Of a DNA stretch of 64,000 bases, positions 19,986 to 27,984 are shown piece by piece. Every line of letters starts with the position of its first letter. Positions within the stretch are counted from its first letter, which is position 1. Source of the DNA: Rhodanobacter sp. C03 (GTDB taxonomy: Bacteria > Pseudomonadota > Gammaproteobacteria > Xanthomonadales > Rhodanobacteraceae); contig NZ_MUNT01000001.1 of the NCBI RefSeq assembly GCF_002001175.1, positions 372,001 to 436,000 on the forward strand, given 5' to 3'. Under the pieces are notes generated by a model. The model saw only the letters and a program-made list of their open reading frames with translations, was not told the DNA's origin and searched no databases. A program made the translations under genes and the position numbers.

Positions 19986-22679
19986 ATGGATCAGCTCGAC
20001 GATATCCTCAACCAGGACATCGACCCCACCGAAACCCGCGAGTGGATGGACTCGCTCGATGCGGTGATCCAGCACGACGGCACCGAACGCGCCCACTTCC
20101 TGCTCGAACGGATGGTCGATTCGACCCGGCGTTCGGGCGGCTACCTGCCGTTCAATCCGACCACCGAATACGTCAACACCATCGCGCCCAGCCAGGAGGC
20201 CAAGAGCCCCGGCGACGCCGCGATGGAATGGCGCATCCGCACCCTGATCCGCTGGAACGCAATGGCGATGGTGGTGCGTGCGAACCGCAAGCCGGGCGAA
20301 CTGGGCGGGCATATCGCCAGCTTCGCTTCGAGCGCGACGCTGTACGACGTTGGTTTCAATCACTTCTGGCGTGCGCCGAGCGCCGACCACCCTGGCGATC
20401 TGGTATTCCACCAAGGCCATTCCAGTCCGGGTATCTATGCGCGCTCGTTCCTCGAAGGCCGTCTGGCCGAGGACCAGATGGATCTGTTCCGCATGGAAGT
20501 GGTCGGCAAGGGCCGCGCGCTGTCGTCGTATCCGCATCCGTGGCTGATGCCGGACTACTGGCAGGTGCCGACAGTGTCGATGGGACTGGGTCCGATCCAG
20601 GCGATCTACCAGGCGCAGTTCTTCAAGTATCTGGAGCACCGCGGCCTGGTGCCGAAGAGCGACCGCAAGATCTGGTGCTTCCTCGGTGACGGCGAAACGG
20701 ACGAGCCGGAGTCGCTCGGTGCGATCTCGCTGGCCGGTCGCGAAGGCCTGGACAACCTGATCTTCGTGATCAACTGCAACCTGCAGCGCCTCGACGGTCC
20801 GGTGCGCGGCAACGGCAAGATCATCCAGGAGCTGGAAGGCGTATTCCGCGGCGCCGGCTGGAACGCGATCAAGCTGGCCTGGGGCAGCTACTGGGATCCG
20901 CTCCTCGCGCGTGACACCAAGGGCGTGCTGCGCAAGCTGATGATGGAAACCGTCGACGGCGAATACCAGGCATGCAAGGCGTTCGGCGGCGCGTATACGC
21001 GCGAGCATTTCTTCGGCAAGTATCCGGAGACGCGCGAGATGGTCGCCAACCTGAGCGACGACGACATCTGGCGGCTGAATCGCGGCGGCCACGATCCGCA
21101 CAAGGTCTACGCCGCGTATCACGCGGCGTCGAACACCCAGGGCATGCCCACGGTGATCCTGGCCAAGACCGTGAAGGGTTACGGCATGGGCGCGGCCGGC
21201 GAGTCGCAGAACCCGACCCACCAGCAGAAGAAGCTCGACGAGGAGGCGGTGCGGCATTTCCGCGACCGTTTCCAGATTCCGATCAGCGACGACCAGCTGA
21301 AGGATGTGCCGTACTTCCACCCGGGCAAGGACTCGCCGGAAGTGCAGTACATGCTGGAGCGTCGCAAGGCGCTCGGCGGCTTCCTGCCGCAGCGCCGGCG
21401 CAAGGCCGAGGCGAAGTTGAAGACGCCGGAGCTGGCCGCGTTCGAGCAGATCACCAAGGGCACCGGCGAGCGCGAGATCTCGACCACGATGGCGCTGGTA
21501 CGTGGCATCAACCTGCTGCTGCGCGACAAGCAGCTCGGTGAGCGCGTGGTGCCGATCGTCGCCGACGAGGCCCGCACGTTCGGCATGGAAGGCATGTTCC
21601 GCCAGATCGGCATCTATGCGCCGTTCGGCCAGAAGTACAAGCCGCAGGACTCCGACCAGCTGCTGTACTACCGCGAGGACCAGAAGGGCCAGGTGCTGCA
21701 GCAGGGCATCAGCGAGGCCGGCGGCATGGCTTCGTGGATGGCCGCGGCGACCAGTTATTCGATCAGCAACCAGGCGATGCTGCCGTTCTTCATCTACTAC
21801 TCGATGTTCGGTTTCCAGCGCATCGGCGACCTGTGCTGGGCGGCCGGTGACATGCGCTCGCGCGGCTTCCTGATCGGCGGCACTGCCGGTCGCACCACGC
21901 TCAATGGCGAGGGTCTGCAGCACGAGGACGGCCATTCGCACCTGATGTCCGGCACGATCCCGAACGTGAAGTCGTACGATCCGACGTTCTCGTATGAGGT
22001 CGCGGTAGTTCTGCAGGACGGCACGCGCCGGATGATGCAGGAGCAGGAGGACATCTACTACTACATCACCGTGATGAACGAGAACTACAGCCATCCCGAC
22101 CTGCCGCAAGGCGTCGAGGACGGCATCATCAAGGGCATGTATTTGTTCAAGGATGGCGGCAAGCCGAAGAAGGGCGAGCCGCGCGTGCAACTGCTCGGCT
22201 CGGGCACGATCCTGCGCGAGGTGATTGCGGCGGCCGAACTGCTGGAGAAGGACTTCGGCGTGAAGTCCGACATCTGGTCGTGCCCCAGCTTCATCGAGCT
22301 GCGTCGCGACGGTTTCGATGCCGAGCGCTGGAACCGTCTGCACCCGGAAGCGGAGCAGCGCGTGCCGTACATCACCGGGCTGCTCGATGGTCGTCAGGGT
22401 CCGGCGATCGCCGCCACCGACTACGTGCGCGAATTCGCCGACCAGGTCCGCGCGTTCATGCCCGACGGCATGCGTTACACCGTGCTCGGCACGGATGGCT
22501 ACGGCCGTTCGGACACGCGTGCGCACTTGCGCGAGTTCTTCGAGGTCGATCGTTACTGGATCGCGCATGCCGCGCTGGCCGCACTGGCGAAGGACGGCAA
22601 GGTCAACGCCAAGGACGTCAGCCGCGCGATCAAGGAATACAAGCTCGATCCGGACAAGCCGAATCCGCAGACGGTCTGA
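19986..22679 (+). CDS. aceE: Pyruvate dehydrogenase E1 component (homodimeric type)
   Basis: This 897-residue thiamine-diphosphate enzyme decarboxylates pyruvate and transfers the acetyl group to lipoyl-E2. The TPP motif is FLGDGETDEPESLG through NLIFVINCNLQRLDG. The N-terminus has the E2-binding region and the C-terminal third the transketolase-like domains. GGAG lies seven bases before ATG 19986. Length fits the E. coli enzyme (887). It stands 23 kb from aceF-lpdA (46207-49361) rather than in one operon. A bidirectional terminator follows. Confidence 0.96.
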   Translation: MDQLDDILNQDIDPTETREWMDSLDAVIQHDGTERAHFLLERMVDSTRRSGGYLPFNPTTEYVNTIAPSQEAKSPGDAAMEWRIRTLIRWNAMAMVVRANRKPGELGGHIASFASSATLYDVGFNHFWRAPSADHPGDLVFHQGHSSPGIYARSFLEGRLAEDQMDLFRMEVVGKGRALSSYPHPWLMPDYWQVPTVSMGLGPIQAIYQAQFFKYLEHRGLVPKSDRKIWCFLGDGETDEPESLGAISLAGREGLDNLIFVINCNLQRLDGPVRGNGKIIQELEGVFRGAGWNAIKLAWGSYWDPLLARDTKGVLRKLMMETVDGEYQACKAFGGAYTREHFFGKYPETREMVANLSDDDIWRLNRGGHDPHKVYAAYHAASNTQGMPTVILAKTVKGYGMGAAGESQNPTHQQKKLDEEAVRHFRDRFQIPISDDQLKDVPYFHPGKDSPEVQYMLERRKALGGFLPQRRRKAEAKLKTPELAAFEQITKGTGEREISTTMALVRGINLLLRDKQLGERVVPIVADEARTFGMEGMFRQIGIYAPFGQKYKPQDSDQLLYYREDQKGQVLQQGISEAGGMASWMAAATSYSISNQAMLPFFIYYSMFGFQRIGDLCWAAGDMRSRGFLIGGTAGRTTLNGEGLQHEDGHSHLMSGTIPNVKSYDPTFSYEVAVVLQDGTRRMMQEQEDIYYYITVMNENYSHPDLPQGVEDGIIKGMYLFKDGGKPKKGEPRVQLLGSGTILREVIAAAELLEKDFGVKSDIWSCPSFIELRRDGFDAERWNRLHPEAEQRVPYITGLLDGRQGPAIAATDYVREFADQVRAFMPDGMRYTVLGTDGYGRSDTRAHLREFFEVDRYWIAHAALAALAKDGKVNAKDVSRAIKEYKLDPDKPNPQTV

Positions 22680-22721
22680 AGTCGGCGAGCCCGTCGCTCG
22701 GATGCAAGGTGAGTCGATTCG

Positions 22722-22745
22722 AAAAGCCGCCGATTGGCGGCTTTT
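22722..22745. terminator. Bidirectional intrinsic terminator between aceE and an MFS gene
   Basis: AAAAGCCGCC (22722-22731) and GGCGGCTTTT (22736-22745) form a perfect 10-bp stem with a GATT loop and T tracts readable on both strands. It serves aceE (plus) and the convergent MFS gene (minus). Confidence 0.85.
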
Positions 22746-22754
22746 CGATATGCG

Positions 22755-24365
22755 CTATTCGGCCAGTGCGTCCTGGATCGCTTCCAGCCCGTGGCCGCGC
22801 GTTTCGATGCCACGTCGCGCGAGCATCCAGGCTGCCGCCGTCATCGGCAGTGCGATCAGCAGGGCCGACAGCATGAAATGGTTGAACAGACCGAGCACAC
22901 CCAGCACCGCGCCCAGGATGCCGCCGAATTTCGAGCTGCCGGCAATCAGGCCGGCACCGCTGCTGCGCAGGTGCACCGGATAGATTTCGGCGGCGTAGGG
23001 AATCAGGGTGGCAATCACCCCGCTGATGCTCAACAGCAACGCCACGGTACCCACGGTGGTGATCGAGGCGACGCGCACATCGGTCAGATCGATCGCGAAA
23101 AAGAACAGCAACGCAAGCGCGGTCAATCCGATGAAAAGCACCAGGGTACGGATGCTGCTCCAGCGCTGGTAGAACCACACCACGATGCCGATGCCGGGCA
23201 GCGCGAGGATCGCGGAACGCGCCAGCAGCGCGCTGCTGGCGTGCGCATCGATACCCAGCTTGACCAGGTTCGCCGGCAGCCACAGCAGGAAGCCGAAGTT
23301 CACCAGTCCCCAGGCGATCGCGCACACCATCAAGCCCCAGGTGATCGGTGCGTGCCGACCGCGCAGCAGGCGGCGCATGCCGATCCGCGGCGGCTCATGT
23401 TGCTGCGACTGGGCGGTTTCCAGCGCGTGATTTACATCTGGAATCAGCGGCACGGCACCACCGGAAAATTTCTGCAGCACCGCGCGCGCCTGATCCTCCA
23501 GTCCGGCGAGCGCAAGAAAGCGTGGCGATTCGGGAATGTAGCGGTTGAGGAAGACGATCAGCGCGCCGGTGGGCAGGTTGAGCAGCCACAGCGCGCGCCA
23601 GCTGTAGCTTGGCTCGAACAGCGTGGCCGCACCTGATGCCAGCAGATAGCCCGCCGAGGTGCCGATGCCGCCCAGTGCCACCAGCAGCCAGCCGCGATGC
23701 GCGGTCGGAATGGTCTCGGCCATCAGGGTGAAGGTGATCGGCAGCATGCCGCCGGCAGCGGCGCCCATCATGAAACACATCAGCAGGTTCCAGCCGAACG
23801 CGGGCATCGCGCCGCAGATCGAGGTGCCCATGAACATCAGTGCCGACAGCAGGATGGTCGCGCGGCGGCCGAACAGGTCGCCCAGCCGGCCCCACACGAT
23901 CGAGCCGACCGTCGTACCGATCAGTGCCGACAGCGCAAGCAGGCCGCCGGTCGAGGTGCTGATGCCGTATTCGGCCGACATGCCCGGCATCACGAAGCCG
24001 ATCGTCGCCGGTTTCATCACGTCCACCGCCAGTGCGATGGTCAGCACGGTCACCAGCTTCCAGTGCTCGCGATTGAGCGGCACGCCATCGGCAATATGAA
24101 ACGGCAGCGGGCTGCGGTCGGCGCGCAGCGTACGTCGCATCTGTTCCATCCGCGGCATCAGGCCATAGCCAGCCAGCAGCACGCCGAGCGGTACCAGCAG
24201 CATGCCGATACGCATCGTGTTGTCCATCGGCATGCCGGCGAGGTGATAGTGCATCGGTGCGGCCATGACCAGCATCGGCAGATGTGCCAGCACCCCCGCG
24301 ATCACGGTGGCACAGCCCAGCCAGAACGCCACGGGGTGATGAAAGGCGATGTCTTTCGAGGACAT
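22755..24365 (-). CDS. MFS transporter (sugar/aromatic-acid porter-like)
   Basis: A 536-residue inner-membrane protein with about 12-14 hydrophobic helices. The MFS motif is seen as WGRLGDLFGRRATIL after helix 2, and YIPESPRFLALAG at the central loop is the PESPRxL element of sugar-porter and aromatic-acid/H+ symporter groups. An unusual N-terminal extension with two hydrophobic segments precedes the canonical core. ATG 24365 (MSSKDIAFHH) is chosen; the frame runs to 24509 without support. Substrate unknown. It ends 10 bases from the shared terminator with aceE. Confidence 0.8.
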   Translation of the reverse strand: MSSKDIAFHHPVAFWLGCATVIAGVLAHLPMLVMAAPMHYHLAGMPMDNTMRIGMLLVPLGVLLAGYGLMPRMEQMRRTLRADRSPLPFHIADGVPLNREHWKLVTVLTIALAVDVMKPATIGFVMPGMSAEYGISTSTGGLLALSALIGTTVGSIVWGRLGDLFGRRATILLSALMFMGTSICGAMPAFGWNLLMCFMMGAAAGGMLPITFTLMAETIPTAHRGWLLVALGGIGTSAGYLLASGAATLFEPSYSWRALWLLNLPTGALIVFLNRYIPESPRFLALAGLEDQARAVLQKFSGGAVPLIPDVNHALETAQSQQHEPPRIGMRRLLRGRHAPITWGLMVCAIAWGLVNFGFLLWLPANLVKLGIDAHASSALLARSAILALPGIGIVVWFYQRWSSIRTLVLFIGLTALALLFFFAIDLTDVRVASITTVGTVALLLSISGVIATLIPYAAEIYPVHLRSSGAGLIAGSSKFGGILGAVLGVLGLFNHFMLSALLIALPMTAAAWMLARRGIETRGHGLEAIQDALAE

Positions 24366-24465
24366 GGGTCGGCTGCTTGGTGCGCAAAAATTCAGCATAG
24401 CAGTCGCATTCTGTGGAGTGTCATCACCGCCAGCGATACGCGCGGATAAGTTTTGCGCCATGACA

Positions 24466-24571
24466 GCCATGGGCGTCGCCATGGACCGGTGGCGTCGGCG
24501 CAGCAGCAACGTCCGTACGGCAGAGCAACAGCGGTCATGTCATTGCGAGGAGTAGCGACTGCGCCCATGGC
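24466..24571. repeat. Imperfect inverted repeat in spacer (possible degenerate small element)
   Basis: GCCATGGGCG at 24466-24475 recurs inverted at 24562-24571 (CGCCCATGGC), both next to GTCGC-like bases. The right arm adjoins CATTGCGAGGAGTAGCGAC, which recalls small dispersed repeats seen in many proteobacteria. The spacer separates divergent genes, so this may instead be part of control DNA. Confidence 0.25.
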
Positions 24572-24621
24572 GGTCGCTGGTGTTTTCATCAGCTCATCTG
24601 ACCGCACGAAGGATGGAGACT

Positions 24622-25158
24622 ATGAACAAGACCATACACATGAGCATGATCGCGTCGGCGGGTGCCGCCGTGCTGCTGGCTGGCTGCTGTCCGTGTCCGG
24701 TCTACCGGGCCAGACCGATGGTGATGATGCCGGCACCGATGCAGCGGGAAATGCCGGCACCGGCACCAGCGGTCGAAAACCGGCATGAGACGCTGGGGGC
24801 GGACGCGTTGTTCGCCTTTGGCAAGTCCGACATCAACAGCCTGACCCGACGCGGCCGCGGTCAACTGGATCGGCTGGTGGCGGAGTTGCACGAATCCAGG
24901 AGCATCCATGCGGTGAATCTCGTCGGCTATACCGACCGGATCGGCGACCGCGCACAGAACGACGACCTATCACTCCGGCGTGCCGACGCAGTGCGCGATT
25001 ACCTGGTCGAGCATGGCGTGGATGGTGGCGTGATCACCACCGAAGGCCGAGGTGATGCCGATCCGGTGGCTGCCTGCCCGAATATCACTGGCCAGCGGCT
25101 GCGTGACTGCCTGGCGCCGAACCGGCGCGTGGAAGTGAATATCACGGCAGTCCGGTAA
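24622..25158 (+). CDS. OmpA-family outer-membrane lipoprotein
   Basis: The protein has 178 residues from ATG 24622, with GAAGGA eight bases upstream. A lipoprotein signal peptide ends in LLAGC, so the Cys is lipidated after cleavage. A Pro/Met-rich linker leads to an OmpA-like peptidoglycan-binding domain (about 65-178) with the strand ALFAFGKSDI, VGYTDRIGD and the closing NRRVEVNI. Such proteins tie the outer membrane to peptidoglycan (Pal-like). The insertion CPNITGQRLRDCLAPNRR supplies a likely disulfide pair, common in this group. It is a single gene followed by a long inverted repeat. Confidence 0.87.
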   Translation: MNKTIHMSMIASAGAAVLLAGCCPCPVYRARPMVMMPAPMQREMPAPAPAVENRHETLGADALFAFGKSDINSLTRRGRGQLDRLVAELHESRSIHAVNLVGYTDRIGDRAQNDDLSLRRADAVRDYLVEHGVDGGVITTEGRGDADPVAACPNITGQRLRDCLAPNRRVEVNITAVR

Positions 25159-25180
25159 GTCGGCGTTGCAGAGTTCCCGC

Positions 25181-25216
25181 ACTCCATGACCGGCTGCGTG
25201 CAGCCGGTCATGGAGT
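25181..25216. terminator. Long inverted repeat between convergent genes
   Basis: ACTCCATGACCGGCTGC (25181-25197) is repeated inverted at 25200-25216 with a 2-base gap, a 17-bp perfect dyad. It lies between the convergent OmpA-lipoprotein and DUF883-like genes. There is no T run, so it may terminate weakly in both directions or be a protein site. Confidence 0.5.
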
Positions 25217-25238
25217 CAGTTAACGGTAATCCGGCGAT

Positions 25239-25571
25239 TCATTCGTCGTCGCGGTTGCGAAACACGTGGCGCAGCAAGAGGAACGCGCCGATGGTGCCGG
25301 CGACAATCGCCACGCTGGCCGTCGGATGGCGATTCACCTGGCGGCGCAGACGGCGATAGTGATAATTCGCCTCATCGGCGAAATCTTCGGCCGCATTTGT
25401 CAGTCGCTGGCTGTAATGGTTGCCGCGCTTGCCAAAGCGCTCGCCGAGACTACGGCCACGATCGAACAGGTTTTGCGCACTGCTGGCGGCGCCATCAGCG
25501 TAATGACGCACGCGCTCGCCAGCCTGTTCGCCCGCGTCGCGGATCTGTCGCTCGATATCACGATTACGCAT
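25239..25571 (-). CDS. Small DUF883/ElaB-like membrane-anchored protein
   Basis: This 110-residue protein has a charged, helical N-terminal two-thirds rich in Arg, Glu and Ala, then one transmembrane helix SVAIVAGTIGAFLLLRHVF followed by RNRDDE. This layout matches the ElaB/YqjD/DUF883 group, inner-membrane proteins of stationary phase that can bind ribosomes. Assignment is by architecture. GAGGAG precedes ATG 25571. Transcribed alone, convergent with the OmpA-family gene. Confidence 0.65.
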   Translation of the reverse strand: MRNRDIERQIRDAGEQAGERVRHYADGAASSAQNLFDRGRSLGERFGKRGNHYSQRLTNAAEDFADEANYHYRRLRRQVNRHPTASVAIVAGTIGAFLLLRHVFRNRDDE

Positions 25572-25677
25572 CAGTCTTCTCCTCGCTATCTGAAGTGGCA
25601 GGTTGCCAGCGAGGTCGTGAGCAGTGCGTAGACGGCAGCAGTCGATGCCGTTGTCCGTTCAGCTATGGAGCGCGGAA

Positions 25678-26349
25678 TCAGCCGCCAAGATGGTATTCGC
25701 CACCGTTCTGCAACGCGCGCTGATACGCCGGCCGCGCATGGATGCGTTGCAGGAACGCCGTCAGTCGCGGGTAACGGGCATCCAGCCCGCCACGCGCCGC
25801 GAAGGCTTCCAGCGGAAAACTCAGCTGGATATCGGCTGCGCTGAGGGCGTTGCCGGCAAACCACTCGTTCTTGCCCAGCTCGCCTTCCAGATAATCCAGA
25901 TGCAACTTCAGCTGCGGATCGACAAAGCTGTTCATCACCTTGTGCGCGATGCCTTTCGCGATCGGCTTCACGAAGAATGGTGCGGGCGCGCTCTCGACTT
26001 TGCGGAACACCAGCTTCAGCAGCAGCGGCGGCATCGCCGAACCTTCGGCGTAATGCAGCCAGTAGTTGCAGCGCAGCCGTGCGGGCGTGCCATGCGCGGG
26101 AATCAGCGAGCCGGCACCGTAGCGGTCGGCGAGGTATTCGATGATCGCGCCGGATTCGGCCAGGGTGAGTTCGCCATCGGTAATCACCGGCGACTTGCCC
26201 AGCGGGTGCACCGCGCGCAGCTCCGGCGGCGCCAGCATGGTTTTTGGATCGCGCTGGTAGCGCTTGATCTCGTACGGCACACCGAGTTCTTCCAGCAGCC
26301 ACAGGATGCGCTGCGAGCGCGAGTTGTTCAGATGGTGAACGGTGATCAT
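25678..26349 (-). CDS. Glutathione S-transferase
   Basis: A cytosolic-type GST of 223 residues. The thioredoxin-like N-terminal domain (1-80) has ITVHHLNNSRSQRILWLLEEL, HPLGKSPVI with the cis-Pro, and ESGAIIEYL, which binds the glutathione gamma-glutamyl part. The C-terminal helical domain has ALSAADIQLSFPLE, the N-capping box region. Ser/Asn near residue 9-10 is the likely thiol activator. ATG 26349 overlaps the stop of the upstream membrane-protein gene as ATGA, so the apparent longer frame to 27045 is discarded. Substrate unknown. Confidence 0.87.
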   Translation of the reverse strand: MITVHHLNNSRSQRILWLLEELGVPYEIKRYQRDPKTMLAPPELRAVHPLGKSPVITDGELTLAESGAIIEYLADRYGAGSLIPAHGTPARLRCNYWLHYAEGSAMPPLLLKLVFRKVESAPAPFFVKPIAKGIAHKVMNSFVDPQLKLHLDYLEGELGKNEWFAGNALSAADIQLSFPLEAFAARGGLDARYPRLTAFLQRIHARPAYQRALQNGGEYHLGG

Positions 26350-26939
26350 GGTGGACTGCCGAGAAAGGTGGGTGAGGCGTTTACCCTGCCGAATTCGCGC
26401 TGTACCGCTGCACTGCATAGGCGCTTGATGATCCAGCCGAACAACACGCTGAAGCCAATAGCCATGATCGCACTGAAAACCTGCATCGCCAGCATGAAGC
26501 CATGCATGCCGTCGGTAAAGTGCGCAGGCGCGTTGGGCGGAAGTTGCATCATCTGCTGCATCGAGCCCATGAACCACCATTGAAATATCAAGCCAAGCAT
26601 TTGATAGGCGATGGCGAAACCCATCAGTCCGATGAAGAGCAAACGGCCCCAGTTGCGTCTCATCAGAAGGCTGATGGCGGCGATCAATGTAGTGATCGAT
26701 AACAGCAGGAAGGCGCGGAAAAACCAGATCATGTGACCGAACATCCAGCCCATCGATACCGGCATATTCGGCGGCATTGGCTGAGTGACCATCTGCTGCT
26801 GCATGGTCGGCAGGAATACCAGCTGCAGCATCAGGTTCTGCAGCAGGCCAATCAGCGTGGCGAAACCCGCCAGGCAGACAAAGATCCAGCCCAAGACAGT
26901 GACGAAGCTGGAACGGATCGGTGGTGGCAACATGGACAT
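26346..26939 (-). CDS. Polytopic membrane protein, unknown function
   Basis: The protein has 197 residues with four hydrophobic segments, beginning VTVLGWIFVCLAGFATLIGLL and ending MQVFSAIMAIGFSVLFGWII. Met-rich loops (LPTMQQQMVTQPMPPNMPV; MGSMQQMMQ) lie between helices 1-2 and 3-4. AAGGAG nine bases before ATG 26939 supports the start. It is coupled by ATGA to the GST gene downstream. No family recognised. Confidence 0.75.
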   Translation of the reverse strand: MSMLPPPIRSSFVTVLGWIFVCLAGFATLIGLLQNLMLQLVFLPTMQQQMVTQPMPPNMPVSMGWMFGHMIWFFRAFLLLSITTLIAAISLLMRRNWGRLLFIGLMGFAIAYQMLGLIFQWWFMGSMQQMMQLPPNAPAHFTDGMHGFMLAMQVFSAIMAIGFSVLFGWIIKRLCSAAVQREFGRVNASPTFLGSPP

Positions 26940-27007
26940 CGGTACGCTCCTTCAACAAGATCCGGCTTTGCAGATCGGCCCATGTTCTGTCTTGCTCGAA
27001 CGGCTGG

Positions 27008-27925
27008 TCAGTAAATCTCGCCCACACAGCAACGCAGGCTGCCACCGGCTTTCTCGATCTCGCTCAGATCCATCGCGCCGACGGCAAAGCCGTAATCGGC
27101 CAGGGTTTCACGCTGCTCATCGGTCAGCGCATGGGCGGCGCAGGCGCTCATCCATACGCGTTGGTCGGACAAGGTGATCGCGTTGCCGGCGAACGCCTGT
27201 TTTTGCGCCGGAGTCAGCCAGATTGCGCGCTGGCCGTAGGCCTTGGCGATTGCCTGCGGCGTAGCGGGGTCGCGGAAACCGTCGGCGGCGATGATCGCGG
27301 CGCGGCTGGCCAGCAGGGCCAACACCACATTGGTGTGGTATTCGGATTCGGCCAGCTCGAAGCAGAACGTCAGGCGCAGGTCGAATGCCTTGTGCATCGC
27401 GTGCGCGCCGGCCAGATCGCAGCGTTCGCTGAGGCCGCAGTAGCCTACACCACGCGCGCGGTCGATGATCAACGAGCCGGTGAGTTCGGCGACCAGGTCA
27501 TCGCAGCCGGACAGGTCGATCTCGTCGTAACCCAGCACGTCGCCGAAGAAGTCGCGGATGTCGTAACGCTCGGCCTCGCGCTGACGCACCGGATGACGCA
27601 TGCGGCCGATGATCAACCGGCCAGGTGCGGTGGCGAACACGTTGTTGGGAAATACCGCGTCGGGCGTGGCCGGGTTGCCGGGAAAGGTGATCACCGGAAG
27701 ATCCGCGCGCAGCGCCTGCGCCAGCGCGCTGTGCTGGGCAAGTGCCTTCAGCGGATCGACCGTGAGGTTCATGTCCATGTAGCGGTTGTCGCGCGCCGAT
27801 TCCGCCGCCAGCGTGAACTCGGCCGGCGCGACCAGGTATGCCGCGCGCGCGGTGGCCGCCGCATCAGGCAACGGCGACAGCGTGGCGTAGGACTCGAGGA
27901 ATTCGTTCGGCGATGTGGTGATCAC
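27008..27925 (-). CDS. Amidinotransferase/dimethylargininase-like hydrolase (CtlX-like)
   Basis: This 305-residue pentein-fold protein has the substrate and catalytic elements FPNNVFATAP, DLVAELTGSLII, a histidine in ESEYHTNVVLAL and the C-terminal nucleophile Cys in SLRCCVGEIY. Relatives hydrolyse guanidino compounds (arginine, dimethylarginine, citrulline-linked substrates) or transfer amidino groups. The SLRCC-GE ending is typical of the branch named citrulline-utilisation hydrolase CtlX. GTG 27925 is the only start giving family length; its ribosome site is poor and the frame continues upstream to 28978 without support. A GTAG palindrome lies 27 bases upstream. Confidence 0.78.
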   Translation of the reverse strand: MITTSPNEFLESYATLSPLPDAAATARAAYLVAPAEFTLAAESARDNRYMDMNLTVDPLKALAQHSALAQALRADLPVITFPGNPATPDAVFPNNVFATAPGRLIIGRMRHPVRQREAERYDIRDFFGDVLGYDEIDLSGCDDLVAELTGSLIIDRARGVGYCGLSERCDLAGAHAMHKAFDLRLTFCFELAESEYHTNVVLALLASRAAIIAADGFRDPATPQAIAKAYGQRAIWLTPAQKQAFAGNAITLSDQRVWMSACAAHALTDEQRETLADYGFAVGAMDLSEIEKAGGSLRCCVGEIY

Positions 27926-27951
27926 GTTACGGGCCCCGGATTTGCTGGATG

Positions 27952-27979
27952 GGTAGGAGCGCACCTGTGCGCTCCTACC
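27952..27979. repeat. GTAG-type REP-like palindrome
   Basis: GGTAGGAGCGCAC (27952-27964) pairs perfectly with GTGCGCTCCTACC (27967-27979) around CT. The GTAGGAGCGC end is shared with the element at 52997-53074. It sits just past the MFS stop codon (27985) in the minus direction, so it could also terminate that transcript. Confidence 0.8.
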
Positions 27980-27984
27980 AGGAA

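Noticed and set aside
25678..27045. A 455-codon frame extending the GST upstream.
   Set aside because: The ATGA overlap at 26349-26346 with a membrane-protein gene that has its own AAGGAG defines the true start.
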